A DNA stretch of 64,000 bases from Lonicera japonica (GCA_021464415.1 CM038468.1:63815220-63879219); one strand, 5' to 3'; positions 22,206 to 33,604 are shown, counted from the first letter of the stretch. Notes: generated from the sequence alone by a model not told the origin. Program-made: numbers and translations.

Positions 22206-23030
22206 ATGAGCATTATAGACCGTGATTACGAGAACTTTATAAACCATACAGATATTAGAAGTACCCAGCCTATATTAAGGCGGGGTCTAATAAACTCAGA
22301 AGAACAAAGACTAGTGCGTACATCACACTTCAGATCCGGAGGAACCTTTTCCTATATACACCACGTTTGCAAGTGGGTATCTAGAGAAGTAAGGAAACTC
22401 CCAGACTTAGAAGACGCTACGGATAATTACATCCAATCCTTAGTAGAAAATATAAACGAAGAAGAAGTAAATAATCCTCGAAGAGACCTTCCTTAAGGAA
22501 GAGATAACGCTCAAGTAGACGTTACCGGAGGAATACATGATCTTAGACGTGTGCTGCAAGAAACTTTAAAAAAATTAAAGTTTGTGCAGAGAAGAAGATT
22601 TGCAGAGACTACAGAATTCCTACGTGAAAACGGAGGAATTAGACGTCTCAAATTCATAGAGACAGCCAGTATATATAACTTACGTGCTTATAGACAGTTG
22701 CTATCCAATTACGGAGACCAAGAATTAAACTCGTTTATAGAAAACAATATCTTAAATCCCATTAGAGATATTGTATATGACAGAAAATGGAATATTCCAG
22801 ATTATAAATTATAAGTCTTAGACTTAATAGATTTTCCATGGAGACCACTGATAGCTTCGCAGCTTCATCAGTGTCCATACGGATTAAACTGGAGTGAAAC
22901 ACTTAGACCTCCCCCACCAAATTCACCAAGTGAACCAGATAGTGATTCACCAGCAGAAGACTCGTCTAATAATTTTAATACAAACAACAATAGAAATCCA
23001 GATATAGACGACATAGATTGGTCGGACTAG
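22206..23030 (+). pseudogene. Pararetrovirus ORF1-like protein, 275 codons with two stops
   Basis: A single frame from ATG 22206 to TAG 23028-23030 is interrupted only by TAA at 22494-22496 and TAA at 22812-22814. The N-terminal half is charged with a Ser/Arg-rich patch. The centre has a basic, likely helical stretch (L-K-K-L-K, R-R-R). The C-terminus is Pro-rich, then very acidic and Asn-rich, ending D-D-I-D-W-S-D. It sits first after the promoter and leader, so by position it is ORF1. ORF1 proteins in badna/tungroviruses are poorly conserved and their role is little known. It ends about where the viral copy ends. Confidence 0.6.
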
Positions 23031-23033
23031 ATT

Positions 23034-23995
23034 CCTTATTTTAAAACAATAAGGGTAGACAAAATTAATTTAAGAAAGTCTAGGATAAGAACTTGTAATT
23101 ACAAGTGATTTCCTCATATAAGACAAAGTGGTCCTTAGTCAAAACTACCCTATTTGACTAAATAAGATTAAAAGAAACCCATTTACCAAAATAAGTTTGA
23201 ATAAGACCCCTTATATACAAAAAACTCGACTGGCCTGGGTAAACTTCAATTTAATTAATTAATTAATTAATTTGACTTCTAGTCTAGTCTAGTTTAGTCT
23301 AGATAATAAAACGAGATCAAATATGAATTTTTATTTTATTTTAAATAGAAAGTAGAAGCCTTTATTCTCTATGTTAGAAAGTAAAATCTAATCATATCCG
23401 TCCCCTAATGTAATAAATTTTGGAGTTGTTAGCCTGTAAAAAAATTTAATTAAATACGAAAATAAAAATGATACAAGACGAAATTGAGAGGAGAAAAATA
23501 ATCGTGTGGTGATTAAGTGTAAAGAAGAAGTAAGATAACGTACGAGGAGAAGTAGAAAGAAGCAAGGGGAGGGGAGGGGAGGGGGGGCACAGAGATAGCG
23601 AGATCGAGGTAGGTGGGGAAATAAAAAACTAGACCAAACCATTGAATTGAAGTATGGAGATCGAGCAGCAGGTAGCCCCAATTTGATCCAAAGCTCGATC
23701 TGATGCTAATTAAGAGTAGACCCATTTGATTTTGCCACCTTAATTAGCAAAATATTGGCAATTCCGTGATCGAGGTGTTTTTACTTTTAATAAATAAATG
23801 TTAATACGTGAAATCAATAAATAAAAACACTTTTTTTTGTCTCTCTGTCGATCTCTCACATATATATATATATATATAATTTCACTTCCCCAACTAACTC
23901 AATCCATCTCTCTCTCTCTTACAAGGACAGCACAGGTATCATAATCTTATTATTAACTAGCTAGTAGTAGTACTGTATTATTATATCAGAGCTCG
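23034..23995. other. Intergenic DNA between the viral copy and the NAC promoter
   Basis: No gene is seen. Contains (TTAA)n at about 23251-23271, a TAGTC repeat at 23279-23300, a G-rich run near 23566-23588 and (TA)n at about 23859-23878. These low-complexity blocks generate the only open frames here. Confidence 0.5.
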
Positions 23996-24077
23996 TGGGT
24001 ATATCTGTACTTTCACTAGCTTCTCTGCACCCCACTGGGTATATCTGTACTTTCACTAGCTTCTCTGCACCCCACCC
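23996..24077. repeat. 41-bp tandem duplication in the NAC upstream region
   Basis: The phrase GGGTATATCTGTACTTTCAC followed by TAGCTTCTCTGCACCCCAC occurs twice in direct succession (starting near 23997 and 24038), about 950 bp upstream of the NAC start codon. The identity suggests a recent duplication. Confidence 0.85.
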
Positions 24078-24742
24078 CCACCCCCACCCCCCATGTTAAT
24101 TATTAATAAAATAAAGAAGCACCCTCCCCTCCCTATCTTTTGTGAGGTCCAGCTCTTTATCAAGCCCGCTCAGTGACATATATGATGACTTCACCCTTAC
24201 GCTTCAGCCCCCCAACTTTTTCTTATTTCTTCTTCTGGGTGTTGGTAAAAAATTCTGAGTCCTAAAATTAAACTAATTTATTTTAAGAGCAAAATACACC
24301 CCCTTCCTCTTTCTTTTCTTTTTTTCTTAGATAATAAAATATAACAACCAAAAGAAATAGACAAAATTATGGGAGATTAGACGATATATATATATATACA
24401 GGTCAGTCACAATAATTAATTATACTTTTAAAGAGGAAGGGGAGGGGAGAGGAGAAGAGAAAGAAAAGGTTTTAACAGCTGCGACTATTCCGATACGCAA
24501 AGGTCCAATGAATACGATCGACTAAGATTTTTTTTTTAAGTTGTTTTCGATTTCGTTTAATCTTAAAAAAATTAACCTTTTCGCAGAGAAACGGGCCGTG
24601 GCCTTCACCCGTTTGTTAAAATGCGTCAAAAAAAGGAGATTGAGTCTTGTTTACGCCAAAAAACTTGCTCCTTTTTCTATTCCCATTTTCCCACACCTCT
24701 GTTGGCTTCCCTTTGTCTTCCCACAACACACAACCCAGTCGC

Positions 24743-24752
24743 TATATATAAA
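24743..24752 (+). promoter_or_regulatory. TATA box of the NAC gene
   Basis: TATATATAAA lies about 240 bp upstream of the NAC start codon, preceded by AT-rich DNA and followed by a C/T-rich leader, as in many plant promoters. A leader of about 210 nt is implied. Confidence 0.6.
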
Positions 24753-24990
24753 GAAGCCTCACTTTCCCTCTGATCACATCCACCCCACACTTCAACCCCC
24801 CCTTTCCTTGTTCTTATACGTACGTACGTTCGTTCTTCCCTCTTTCTCTTTATTTATATAAATAAATAAAGACAACTATCCTCTACTACTTTTATGGCGG
24901 GGATGTTCTAAGAGCTGTACATGATCGAATTTGGGGTTTTTTTTTTTTGATTTGCCAATTTAATTTGATTGAATTTCTTCTGTCTAAAAG

Positions 24991-25984
24991 ATGGAGAGGG
25001 TTAAAAATGGAGTATTGAGATTGCCTCCTGGGTTTAGGTTCCATCCTACAGACGAAGAGCTTGTGGTTCAGTACCTCAAGCGCAAGGTTTTCTCCTTCCC
25101 TGTCCCCGCTTCCATCATCCCCGAGGTTGATGTCTGCAAGTCTGATCCTTGGGATTTGCCAGGTTCGTTTGTTTGTTTGTTTGTTTGTTTTTACCAATTT
25201 AAATATTATTAATTCACATACCTCTAAATACCAAACACAAACACTCAGACACAGACACAGACACAGACACAAAACTAGCTAGCTAGCTTAATTATGCCCT
25301 GTAGGCAGCTGTACGTACGTCTAAGGTTCTGTTCTGATAATTCCTACGTATTTTATATATATATATATATATATAGGTGACTCAGAACAAGAGAGGTATT
25401 TCTTCAGTACCAGGGAAATCAAGTACCCAAATGGGAACCGATCCAACAGAGCAACCGGTTCAGGCTACTGGAAGGCCACCGGATTAGACAAGCAAATTTT
25501 AACTTGTAGGACTAATCAATTGGTTGGGATGAAAAAGACACTGGTTTTTTATAGAGGAAAACCCCCACATGGTTCTAGAACCAATTGGATTATGCACGAA
25601 TATCGCCTCGTTACTCCCCCAATTCCGCCCACCACTCATCCACTTGCCAACAACTCAATCCAGAACCAGGTAAAATATTTGCAATTTTCTCTGCTCAACC
25701 CGGCCAACACCACTTCAAACATTCTATGCGGTAGTACGTGTACGTGGTGTGATCGATGTGATAGAATTTGGAGTTGAATTCGTTTTCTTCAATTTTGTTT
25801 AATTTGTGCAGCCCCCTTGTGAGATTCAATTAGAAAATTGGGTAATCTGCCGCATATTTTTCAAGAAAAGAAGTGCTAAAAATGAAGAAGAGACCCCAAA
25901 ATCCCAGAGCGGCAAGCTAAGTCGGAGCCCACCGGTGAACGACAGTAAGCCTGTTTTCTATGATTTCTTGGCCAAGGCGGCTTC

Positions 25985-26016
<32 letters not shown>

Positions 26017-26135
26017 CTTCTTCTTCGGGTTCGAGTGGGATCACCGATGCGTCCTTTAATCAATCGGAGGATCACGATGAAAGCAGTAGTTGCAATAGTA
26101 CTCTATCCACTTTTAGAAGAAAACCGTGCCCATGA
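24991..26135 (+). CDS. NAC-domain transcription factor, VNI2/NAC083-like
   Basis: Three exons, 24991-25162, 25377-25669 and 25812-26135, with GT-AG introns, give 262 aa. The NAC DNA-binding domain fills about residues 10-175. Subdomain A is [15 protein letters not shown] (11-25). The others include R-Y-F-F-S-T-R (64-70), Y-W-K-A-T-G (88-93), [10 protein letters not shown] (107-116), W-I-M-H-E-Y-R-L (128-135) and W-V-I-C-R-I-F (about 165-171). The N-terminal sequence and length closely resemble Arabidopsis NAC083/VNI2, a nuclear regulator that interacts with VND7 in xylem differentiation and also acts in leaf ageing and ABA responses. Intron positions are the usual NAC ones. A run of about 16 Ser (near 213-228) in the activation region is encoded by a TCT/TTC microsatellite. 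Orthology is inferred. Confidence 0.92.
25982..26026 (+). repeat. Coding (TTC)n microsatellite in the NAC C-terminal region
   Basis: About 14 successive TTC/TCT triplets encode poly-Ser inside exon 3. Such tracts change length readily and stay in frame, so allelic variation in Ser number is expected. Confidence 0.9.
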
Positions 26136-26662
26136 AATATGACAGTACCCTCAGCAGTGCCTGTGTAGTACTTGTGATTTAGGGTTTTTTTTTTTTTTTC
26201 TCAAGTTCCATTAGAATAACAATGTTAGAAATCTGATGTTTGATCACTTTAGGATTCCGCTGTCTCTTATATTAATTATCATCATTTTGTAAGAGAGGTG
26301 GGAAACAGATGAGGAATGAAAATCGGCATCAACCGCTTACCAGTAACTTGAAGAGGAAGTGTTAAGTGTGTGTGGGTTAACAGGACAGATTTACTCCATC
26401 CTCAAATTTCCAGAATTGAATTTAGTGATGATCGTCTTAGTCTTTCATTTCAACGTGCTGTTAATAATAATAATATTAATATTTATTCAGCAGCTCAAAA
26501 TGAAACGCTTTCTGATCAAACAAAAAAAAAAAGGACATTGATTTTCAAAGGAATATATATATGTGTGTGTATGTTTGTTGAAGAAAGCCACAGGAGAAAT
26601 AGAAAAAGAAGAAAAGAGAAAGCTTAATTAGGCAACCAGCACAAGCATATGTAAATGGGAAC

Positions 26663-26694
<32 letters not shown>

Positions 26695-27055
26695 CAAAAA
26701 GAGAATCCTTTTTGAGTAGCACAAGAATAATAACATGATATTTGCGGCCTGGATCACCTTGGCATGCGGTTCCCTTTGGTCCTTCCTTGTGTGTAGTGTG
26801 CAAAAAGGCCAATTGAATTTACCTTTAAAAAAAAAAAAAATTTGGAACCCAATTCCAGGATACGTAGTACGGTCCCCCACAACCCCAATTAATATAATAT
26901 ATTTATATTTATATTTAATAAAACCACTTGGAAGTTTATAATTTACTTTGTTTCCATCATCAATTTTAATTTACAATTAGATCGATCGAGTCCTCAAAAC
27001 AAACAAATTGGCCGGGGTGTAAAATTTACAAGACTAGTAGGTGAAGGATAGGAAG

Positions 27056-27090
<35 letters not shown>

Positions 27091-27298
27091 ATGGCTTATT
27101 TGAAATAAAGTTAATTGGGTAGCATATATAGCAAATAGGGGAATATATAATACATATATATAGTGCTAGAAAGTCTTACGGATTGCTTGATTGATTGCAT
27201 TGTAGATCGCGAAAGCAAGCTAAGTGGACCGACTCTCTTGTCCTAAAACAAACAAACAAACAAATATTCCTGTTGAATTTGTTGGGCAGCTCAGAGAG

Positions 27299-27350
<52 letters not shown>

Positions 27351-28120
27351 AATACACAACCCATTATTTCCAACATTTGACCTTACCAATTACATAAACA
27401 AAAATCACATTTTAAAAAAAAATAAAAAACCAATGTTTTTTGTTGCATGCGTCACGTATTCGAACAGTTGCGTCCCCGACACGGTTGATTCACTTCACCC
27501 CATCACAAATACATAATTATCTAATATTAGTGTTAATTATTATATATAATATGTAACCGCCCGGTACTACTTATTGATCCTTTGAAGAGGAGGAGGTTAT
27601 AGAGTAGTAAATAAGAAGACGGTCCTGGTGTCGTAGTACAATATATATATAATATACAATACAAAGTGATATATCATCCATCGATCAAATGGCAACTATT
27701 TTTATATGTAGTATTTTTGGGACAGCCACAATCCCGTGAATTATTGACAAGTGGATGGCATATACTAATCCTTGATTAGGTATTTGCAATTTGCCATGCC
27801 ATAACGGGAAAGGAAACAAAAAGTTAAATACTAGAAAATAAAATATGAAGTGGAATATAAAAATAAAGAAATGCCGACCAAAGTTTTCTTGTGGCAGTGG
27901 TTCAGAATCAATCGTCTAAGGCTGTTGGAGTTCTTCACGTCACCCTCTCTCTCTCTACATTTCACTTTCGTTGCTAAATGACATGAATGAATGAATGAAT
28001 GAATGTGTTGTGTGTGTAAGAGATAAAGAAAGAGTTTTTTCGATTGGGTTAGAGAATGCTGACTTGTATTAGGGGGTGTTTATAGTGTCAATAAACGTGG
28101 ACTCCCCCTTATGGTAGACC
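26136..28120. other. NAC 3' region and intergenic simple repeats
   Basis: The NAC 3' UTR lies in the first few hundred bases. Beyond it I see only low-complexity blocks: (ATT)n at about 26664-26693, (AT)n at 27059-27086, (TC)n at 27299-27338 and (AATG)n at about 27985-28005. No further gene is supported. Confidence 0.55.
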
Positions 28121-30056
28121 ACACACTTTTAAATTTAAAAGCCTTCTCTGATTCACATATATACGTGTATATATATATAGAGAGAGAGAGAGATAAATAA
28201 ACTCCTTTGCAACAAATCCTAGATTTTTTTTATTTCCAAAAAAAAAAAAAAAAAAAACTGAGGTGCTGCATGTGAGAGCGAATATGAACGGATTTTGAAT
28301 TATGTAAATGCTGACAATTTCTGAACCAAAACAAACCCATTTCAATTGCAGTTTGGTTTGGGACAAATATTTATTATATTGGGTTGCTTATGCAACAACG
28401 ACGTGTCCAATTAATTAACTACATTCATACGCTATGGTCCGATCAAATATAAAAATTCAACCCCAAGAAATATAAATGTTGTAGGCCCCTAATCCTGACT
28501 TGAGACTAACTCCCTTCAAAAACTAGATGCAGCAGGCACTTACCAATTTAGAATTGACCCATCCAAACCACCACCGTACAGCTAATAAAATTATATCTAT
28601 TAAACAAAAAAAAAACAAAAAAAGAGTTACATTTCATTTAATATTTTATTTTTACAATATCCGTCTATGTTTTTATCCATGGAAATTACTATGTACAAGA
28701 AGAAAAAAAACAATAGATATAGCAGAATTTACGCAACAACACAGCAACAAACCAACTCATTTCTATAAGAAACAAGTTTCTTAGAAGTTAACGGAGAGAA
28801 TGTGTACATACAATTTCAGGTTGTTACCTAAAGCAGAGATTGCTACATGAAATGAAAAATCGGATTGTTGATGAAATCACATATGGGAATGGGACACTAA
28901 CAACCTGCACATGATGATCTTGAGTGTAGAATCTTCCCACATGTCCCGCATCCACACCTAAAGTCATCAATTTCCCCAAAAAGGATGACATAGATAGGCA
29001 TCTCAACAATCATCACTATATATATCTCAAAATCTCGGGTCTGTTGGGCAACAACGCGCATACCACCATGTGGATCACCTGAGCAAGTGTTAAGTTCCCT
29101 GTGGCCTATTTGGTGCATCACCATTGGCACTCAGGTGTATAGCATTTTTTCTCAAAATCTTAAAATTTCAAACTCAATATCCAATCATTTTTGAAATAGA
29201 GAAGGTAAATTGCAATACAACAATCCTCCACTTGAGGTGCACACATGAGAGAATTCAAATGTTGCGTGTAGAAAAAATGCCTAATCAAGAATAATGGACA
29301 GAGGGATCTCCTAAAAAATCTACGATTCTTAGCTACATTTACAAAATAGAATGAGAAGTGTCGATATCAGTCTTATGGTTTTCGAATGGGACTTCCCATC
29401 AATGCAACCTCATTCTCCTATAATCCAGAATGGACCACCTTGGCGTATTAGAAGATTCAGTATCATCCTTCTGTGGCTGTATTTTTTATTAGCAAAAATG
29501 TCCCTATTAAAACCTAAGAATCAGACCCATTTTCCTATCCGTGGAGACCGACACGGCCTCCAATAAAGCATAACCAACCAAAATTTCAAAACAGTTCAAT
29601 TTTTTAACAAAGGCACACACCTCAATTTCTAAAGAAGCCACACCCGAAAAATACCCCCCCCTCCCCCGTAGTAGATTAAACCTAAAGAAATCTTTAATTA
29701 TTCTCACTATCCCATGCCAAAGTTTCAAAATCATGCTAGTAATTGGTAAATAGTAGATATTTGCATACACTATCATGTAGAGCTCTGCAGACAAAAAAGT
29801 AGAACTCAAAAGATATAGGCACAAATCATCTTTAAATTTGCAAAATCAAAGAAGAAGATCAACGCACACGAACTACTACAAAATTCATGCTAATCAAAGA
29901 TGAACAAACTGTTTAAATAGATTCGAGTACAAGAATAATCAACGTGATAGTCAGTTAAGAACTCCACCCATATCCGATGAGTAAAACAAAGAGGCACAAT
30001 ATACAGCATCTTGGAGCCAGCTATAACATCCTTGAGGCTTGTTAAGTAATTGTCAG
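28121..30056. other. Intergenic DNA including the mL41 3' UTR
   Basis: A minus-strand frame at 29130-28897 encodes a Cys-rich tail (C-G-C-G-T-C-G...C-A-G-C), but I recognise no family. The phrase CAATCCTCCACTTGAGGTG near 29220 is the kind found next to copia LTRs. The bases just below 30057 should be the 3' UTR of the mL41 gene. No other gene is supported. Confidence 0.4.
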
Positions 30057-33000
30057 CTAAACTCGGCTGCTCACACTTTCTTTCGCCCCAATTCCTTCAG
30101 CACCCACCCCCAAAGTGTTTGAAGGCGGAGGCTCTGATAAGGCCCTCAGGACAGCCTCATTCTACAGGAAGAAAAATGCATTCCAAACACTTCAGAAATT
30201 TGGCAATAAAAGGACAATCAACAGAACAAGCACGTCACTCAAGAAATGTACATATTGGTACCCTAACGATGCATTGGTCTATAAAAGAAATCTAGTCTTA
30301 CTAGTTGACCAACAAAAGCCTCTACATGTTGGCAGAAATGATGAACAGAACAAGATAAATGCCAAAGGCATCAGCGCTGTCAGTAACTAGGAAAATATAT
30401 AAATGCTTTTTACGTATAAATATACGCTTATCCATGAAAAGCCCGAGAAAACTACCTCTATATGAATAGCTAGGAACTATATATAGTTGAAGTCGTGTTG
30501 ATGTAGAAAAGAGCATTTATTATAATCTCATTAGTAAGAAGCTACGAAAATGAACGTGCAAAGACTGTCCCAAGTTACGACATGCCACCCACAGAAAGCT
30601 GCATTGAGGATACAAAATACAAGTAAGGTTAATAAGGCGGTGGCTAGTCAAGAGGTAAAAAATTTTTATTACCATTGCATTATTAAAAAATACTAATAAA
30701 ATCAAAAATATTAGCACCTAAAAGGACAAAAATAACATGACATCAAACTAAATGTCACTGAATATATATTTATATACATGCAATACAATAGGTGTAACAT
30801 AGATTATTACAGATTACATAAAGCGAATATATGATACATACATACCTATATATACCATGTTTTACGCATATCAAGCTTTTTTCTAGAAAACGCATAAAGC
30901 TCATTAATAGTTGATGCACAAAAGGCTTGCGCCTCTTTGCGCTTTAACGCCTTTTTGGCCTCATACGCTTTTGCGCATTTACGCCTTTTGGACGCATTTT
31001 GTAACTTTTACATGAGGTCTTTAAATTTATATTGGTTGTGCTGTAACTCATTCCTGCATATGTATGAAACCTCAACTTAAAATTTTAACTTTTGCTAATA
31101 TAAATTAAATTGATAATTATATATTATATGTACGCATTTTGCAACCGCCAACCGAAACCTCAACTTAAAAATTTTAACTGAACCGATCTATTTTGGTCGG
31201 TAAACCGACCGACCAATGTGTCATGTAACCGACTGTGCGGTAAAGACCGTCGACCGGAGCGGTTATGGTATTAAGTTTCTTAATAGTCGGTAAAACCGAC
31301 CGACCGAAAAAATATTTAAAAATTAAACTTTAATTTTATTTTTTAAATTAAAACTAACTTAATTTTAAAGTTTTAACTTTTAAACAATTAAACCCTCACT
31401 CAGTCCCTCACTCCCTCCTCCTCTCTCATTGAAGCCCCTACAAGTCTACAATCACGACCACGAGTCACGACCACGACGACGACGGGGGGACGGGGGTCTT
31501 CCTGTCTTCTTTGAGAAGATTAGAAAGTATAAATGATCTTTCCTTTTTTTTTGTTGTTGTTCACTTGTTCAGTGTTCTTGTTGTTTTCATTATTATTTTT
31601 TAGTCTTCAATGGGTTTCAATGCATTGATATTCACGTTTTAGCATTTGAGATTTCCTTTGTTGAAAGATCATTGATGAAATGAAGGCCAGCTTGTTAATA
31701 GCAAACTGTTTGAAATGGTATCTCCATTGCTTTCTCTTTTCATAGTGCTGCTAACGCTGCACTGTTGCACCGCTGCACAGTATTTGGTTTTTTAACCGAA
31801 AGCATACCGAACCAACGAACAGTTCAGTTTTACCGACCATCGTTTACCGACTGCAGCAGTTCGAAACCGGTTATATTCGTTTTGAGCCAACCGACTTGTT
31901 CAGTTCAGTTTATAAACCCGACCGACTCGGTTCGGTAACCGAACCGTTACCACCCCTAATTACATGCACTCTTATTGCCATTAGAATACATAAGCAAGAA
32001 AGATAAGACAAAGTGCTGAGTGTATATTTATCTATTTGCTTATTTGCATTTTATTTGTTACTTCAAAAGGTGATTATGTGATTGTTATTTCTTTCTTTTT
32101 AGTGTTAGATTTCTCTTTTAATTATTTCTTGTTTTTCTAATTTAAATATTTAATGCGCAAAAGGCTTGCGCATTAGTGCCTTGAGGCTTACGCCTCGCCT
32201 TTCAACAAGAAAACGCCTCGACCTACGCCCTCGCCTTTTAAAACATTGATATATACCATTGATCTCCTATTTGGGCATAGAATTTGCACGAGAACATTTT
32301 GAAGATGAAGATTGAAGGGCCCTAAAAAAGGTTTTCACATCATTGGCTTGTTTGAAATGTTTGTTGTGTTCCTTTTTACTATCTAGTGTTGTGAACTTGA
32401 GATTTTCATCACACTTTCATTTGAGTACCTATTGTGAATGTATACCAGTACAATTATTGCTCTTTGTATATTTTTGTGAGCAAACCTATACTAATTCATC
32501 GGGGGACGAGGAATAATGTTGCAGTTGCAGCTATTGAGACTTGAACATGGAACTCGAGGAGTCAAGGTTTGGGTTGGTGTGCTTTATCACAGGTACAACC
32601 TATTTGCTCACAATTATAGCCTCTATTTAATGTTGTTAACTTTATTTTCAAAAATGATAGTGTGAATGTTGTATTGTTATTTACTAACTTCTATTCACCA
32701 TGTATCTTCATTTGATTTTTCTACTAATAACTATAAAGCCCAAAGGTCTAGCCGTTACCTTTTGATAAGAAACCCATCATCTTCAGCTTACCTTTTTAAA
32801 AGTAAATTATAGCCACTATCCGGGTTGGTTTCTGTTTGCAGTTTAAATTTTTATTTTTATTTTAGTAGCCATGATTCAGGGTATAGAACTAAAGACAAAA
32901 TTGAGAGGTGTAGTGAGAAATTGTTTGTTCATCCACAATAGATACCAGCTTTTACATTGGGAATGAAGAGATTTTTCTTGAATTGAATATTTGGACTTTA

Positions 33001-33601
33001 ATACACAAATATTAGTTTGTTTGTTTGTTCTAGTGTTCGGAGGATCGTATTCTATTTGAAAAGGTGAAGGATTATTTTTTCTTCCCATCAGATTTTAATA
33101 TATATATATATATATATATACAACTGGTATTATTTTTATAGTCATACGGCCAATTCTTCCTCTGCATTAAATTGCTTAAATACCCCAATATAATAGAATA
33201 TAATATAAAAGCGGTTAAAACCGTATGTGTGTGGGTCGGGGTCAGCATTTAGGTTAAAACGATTTTGCTCGATTTCATCACAAGGAGTAATCATATATTA
33301 TGTACGTATACATACACTAACTAAAAATTTTACAATGAGTGGCGCAGAGTAGAGTAGAGTACAGTTTGTTGAGAATAGATTGAAGCATATTATAATTATA
33401 ATAATTATATAATAATTATAATAACCTAGAGGAAGAAACACAGAGATGAAAAGCAGAGAGAAGAGGGACCTGCCAAACACGGAGAATACGTTTCTTTGCG
33501 TTGGCTTTGCGGGTGGGGGTGAGCTTTATTCTCTTCCATAGCAGACCTCCCGAGTCGTGTTTCTTCACTATCTCCAACACTCGAGTCCCCCAGAATGCCA
33601 T
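30057..33601 (-). CDS. Mitochondrial large-subunit ribosomal protein mL41 (plant 'L27' family)
   Basis: Exon 1 is 33601-33470 (44 codons, starting M-A-F-W-G-T-R) and exon 2 is 30161-30057 (34 codons plus TAG). The joint is CAG|GT ... TGTAG|AAT, phase 0, and the protein is 78 aa. Exon 1 has G-G-L-L-W-K-R-I-K-L-T-P-T-R-K-A-N-A-K-K-R, and exon 2 begins N-E-A-V-L-R-A-L-S-E-P-P-P. Both match the short plant family annotated as mitochondrial ribosomal protein L27 (MRP-L27/mL41, PF09809), a structural protein of the mitochondrial large subunit. The basic N-terminus suits mitochondrial import and rRNA contact. The 3,308-bp intron carries a hAT-type element (30856-32248). Both exons are short, and exon 1 is easily missed because other frames overlap it. 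Family assignment is from memory of the motif. Confidence 0.78.
30856..32248. mobile_element. hAT-type non-autonomous element in the mL41 intron
   Basis: The ends are CATGTTTTACGC on the left and, reverse-complemented, CAATGTTTTAAAAGGCG on the right. The flanks are an exact 8-bp duplication, ATATATAC, at 30848-30855 and 32249-32256, the hAT hallmark. The subterminal regions are full of short GCG/CGC phrases (GGCTTGCGC, TTTTGCGC, ACGCC). No transposase is visible. A stretch rich in ACCGACCG inside (31140-31960) looks like a second element nested in it. The end family resembles the one at 40589-41437. Confidence 0.8.
31140..31962. mobile_element. Possible second element nested in the hAT-type element
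   Basis: Between about 31190 and 31960 the DNA contains many copies of ACCGACC/GGTCGGT. It ends with GGTTCGGTAACCGAACCG followed by ACCACCCCTAATT, a TAGGGGTGGT-type end seen in plant hAT MITEs. A matching left end is not clear. A segment around AACCTCAACTTAAAA occurs at about 31070 and 31150, suggesting a duplication at the left junction. Confidence 0.4.
32260..33465. other. Remainder of the mL41 intron
   Basis: No second gene is seen. Contains (TA)n at about 33099-33120. The few open frames are short. Confidence 0.5.
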
Positions 33602-33604
33602 CTC

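Larger units (their letters stand above)
14250..23033 (+). mobile_element. Endogenous pararetrovirus (Caulimoviridae, badna/tungro-type), nearly full length, permuted and disabled
   Basis: About 8.8 kb on the + strand carries, in order, a coiled-coil ORF, a polyprotein with movement-protein-like region, coat protein with zinc knuckle and second Cys cluster, aspartic protease, RT and RNase H, a separate ORF of about 405 codons, a promoter region, and a further ORF. Read as a circle, this is ORF1-ORF2-ORF3-ORF4-intergenic region, and both ends fall near the ORF1/ORF2 junction. All ORFs carry stops or frameshifts, so the copy looks inactive. It has no integrase or LTRs, as expected. The second Cys cluster is a badnavirus/tungrovirus trait, and the extra ORF after the polyprotein favours a tungrovirus-like layout. 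Genus assignment is inference. Confidence 0.88.

Noticed and set aside
14250..23033. Ty3/gypsy element instead of a pararetrovirus
   Set aside because: No integrase, no LTRs, a viral-type promoter between ORFs, and the second Cys cluster all point to Caulimoviridae.
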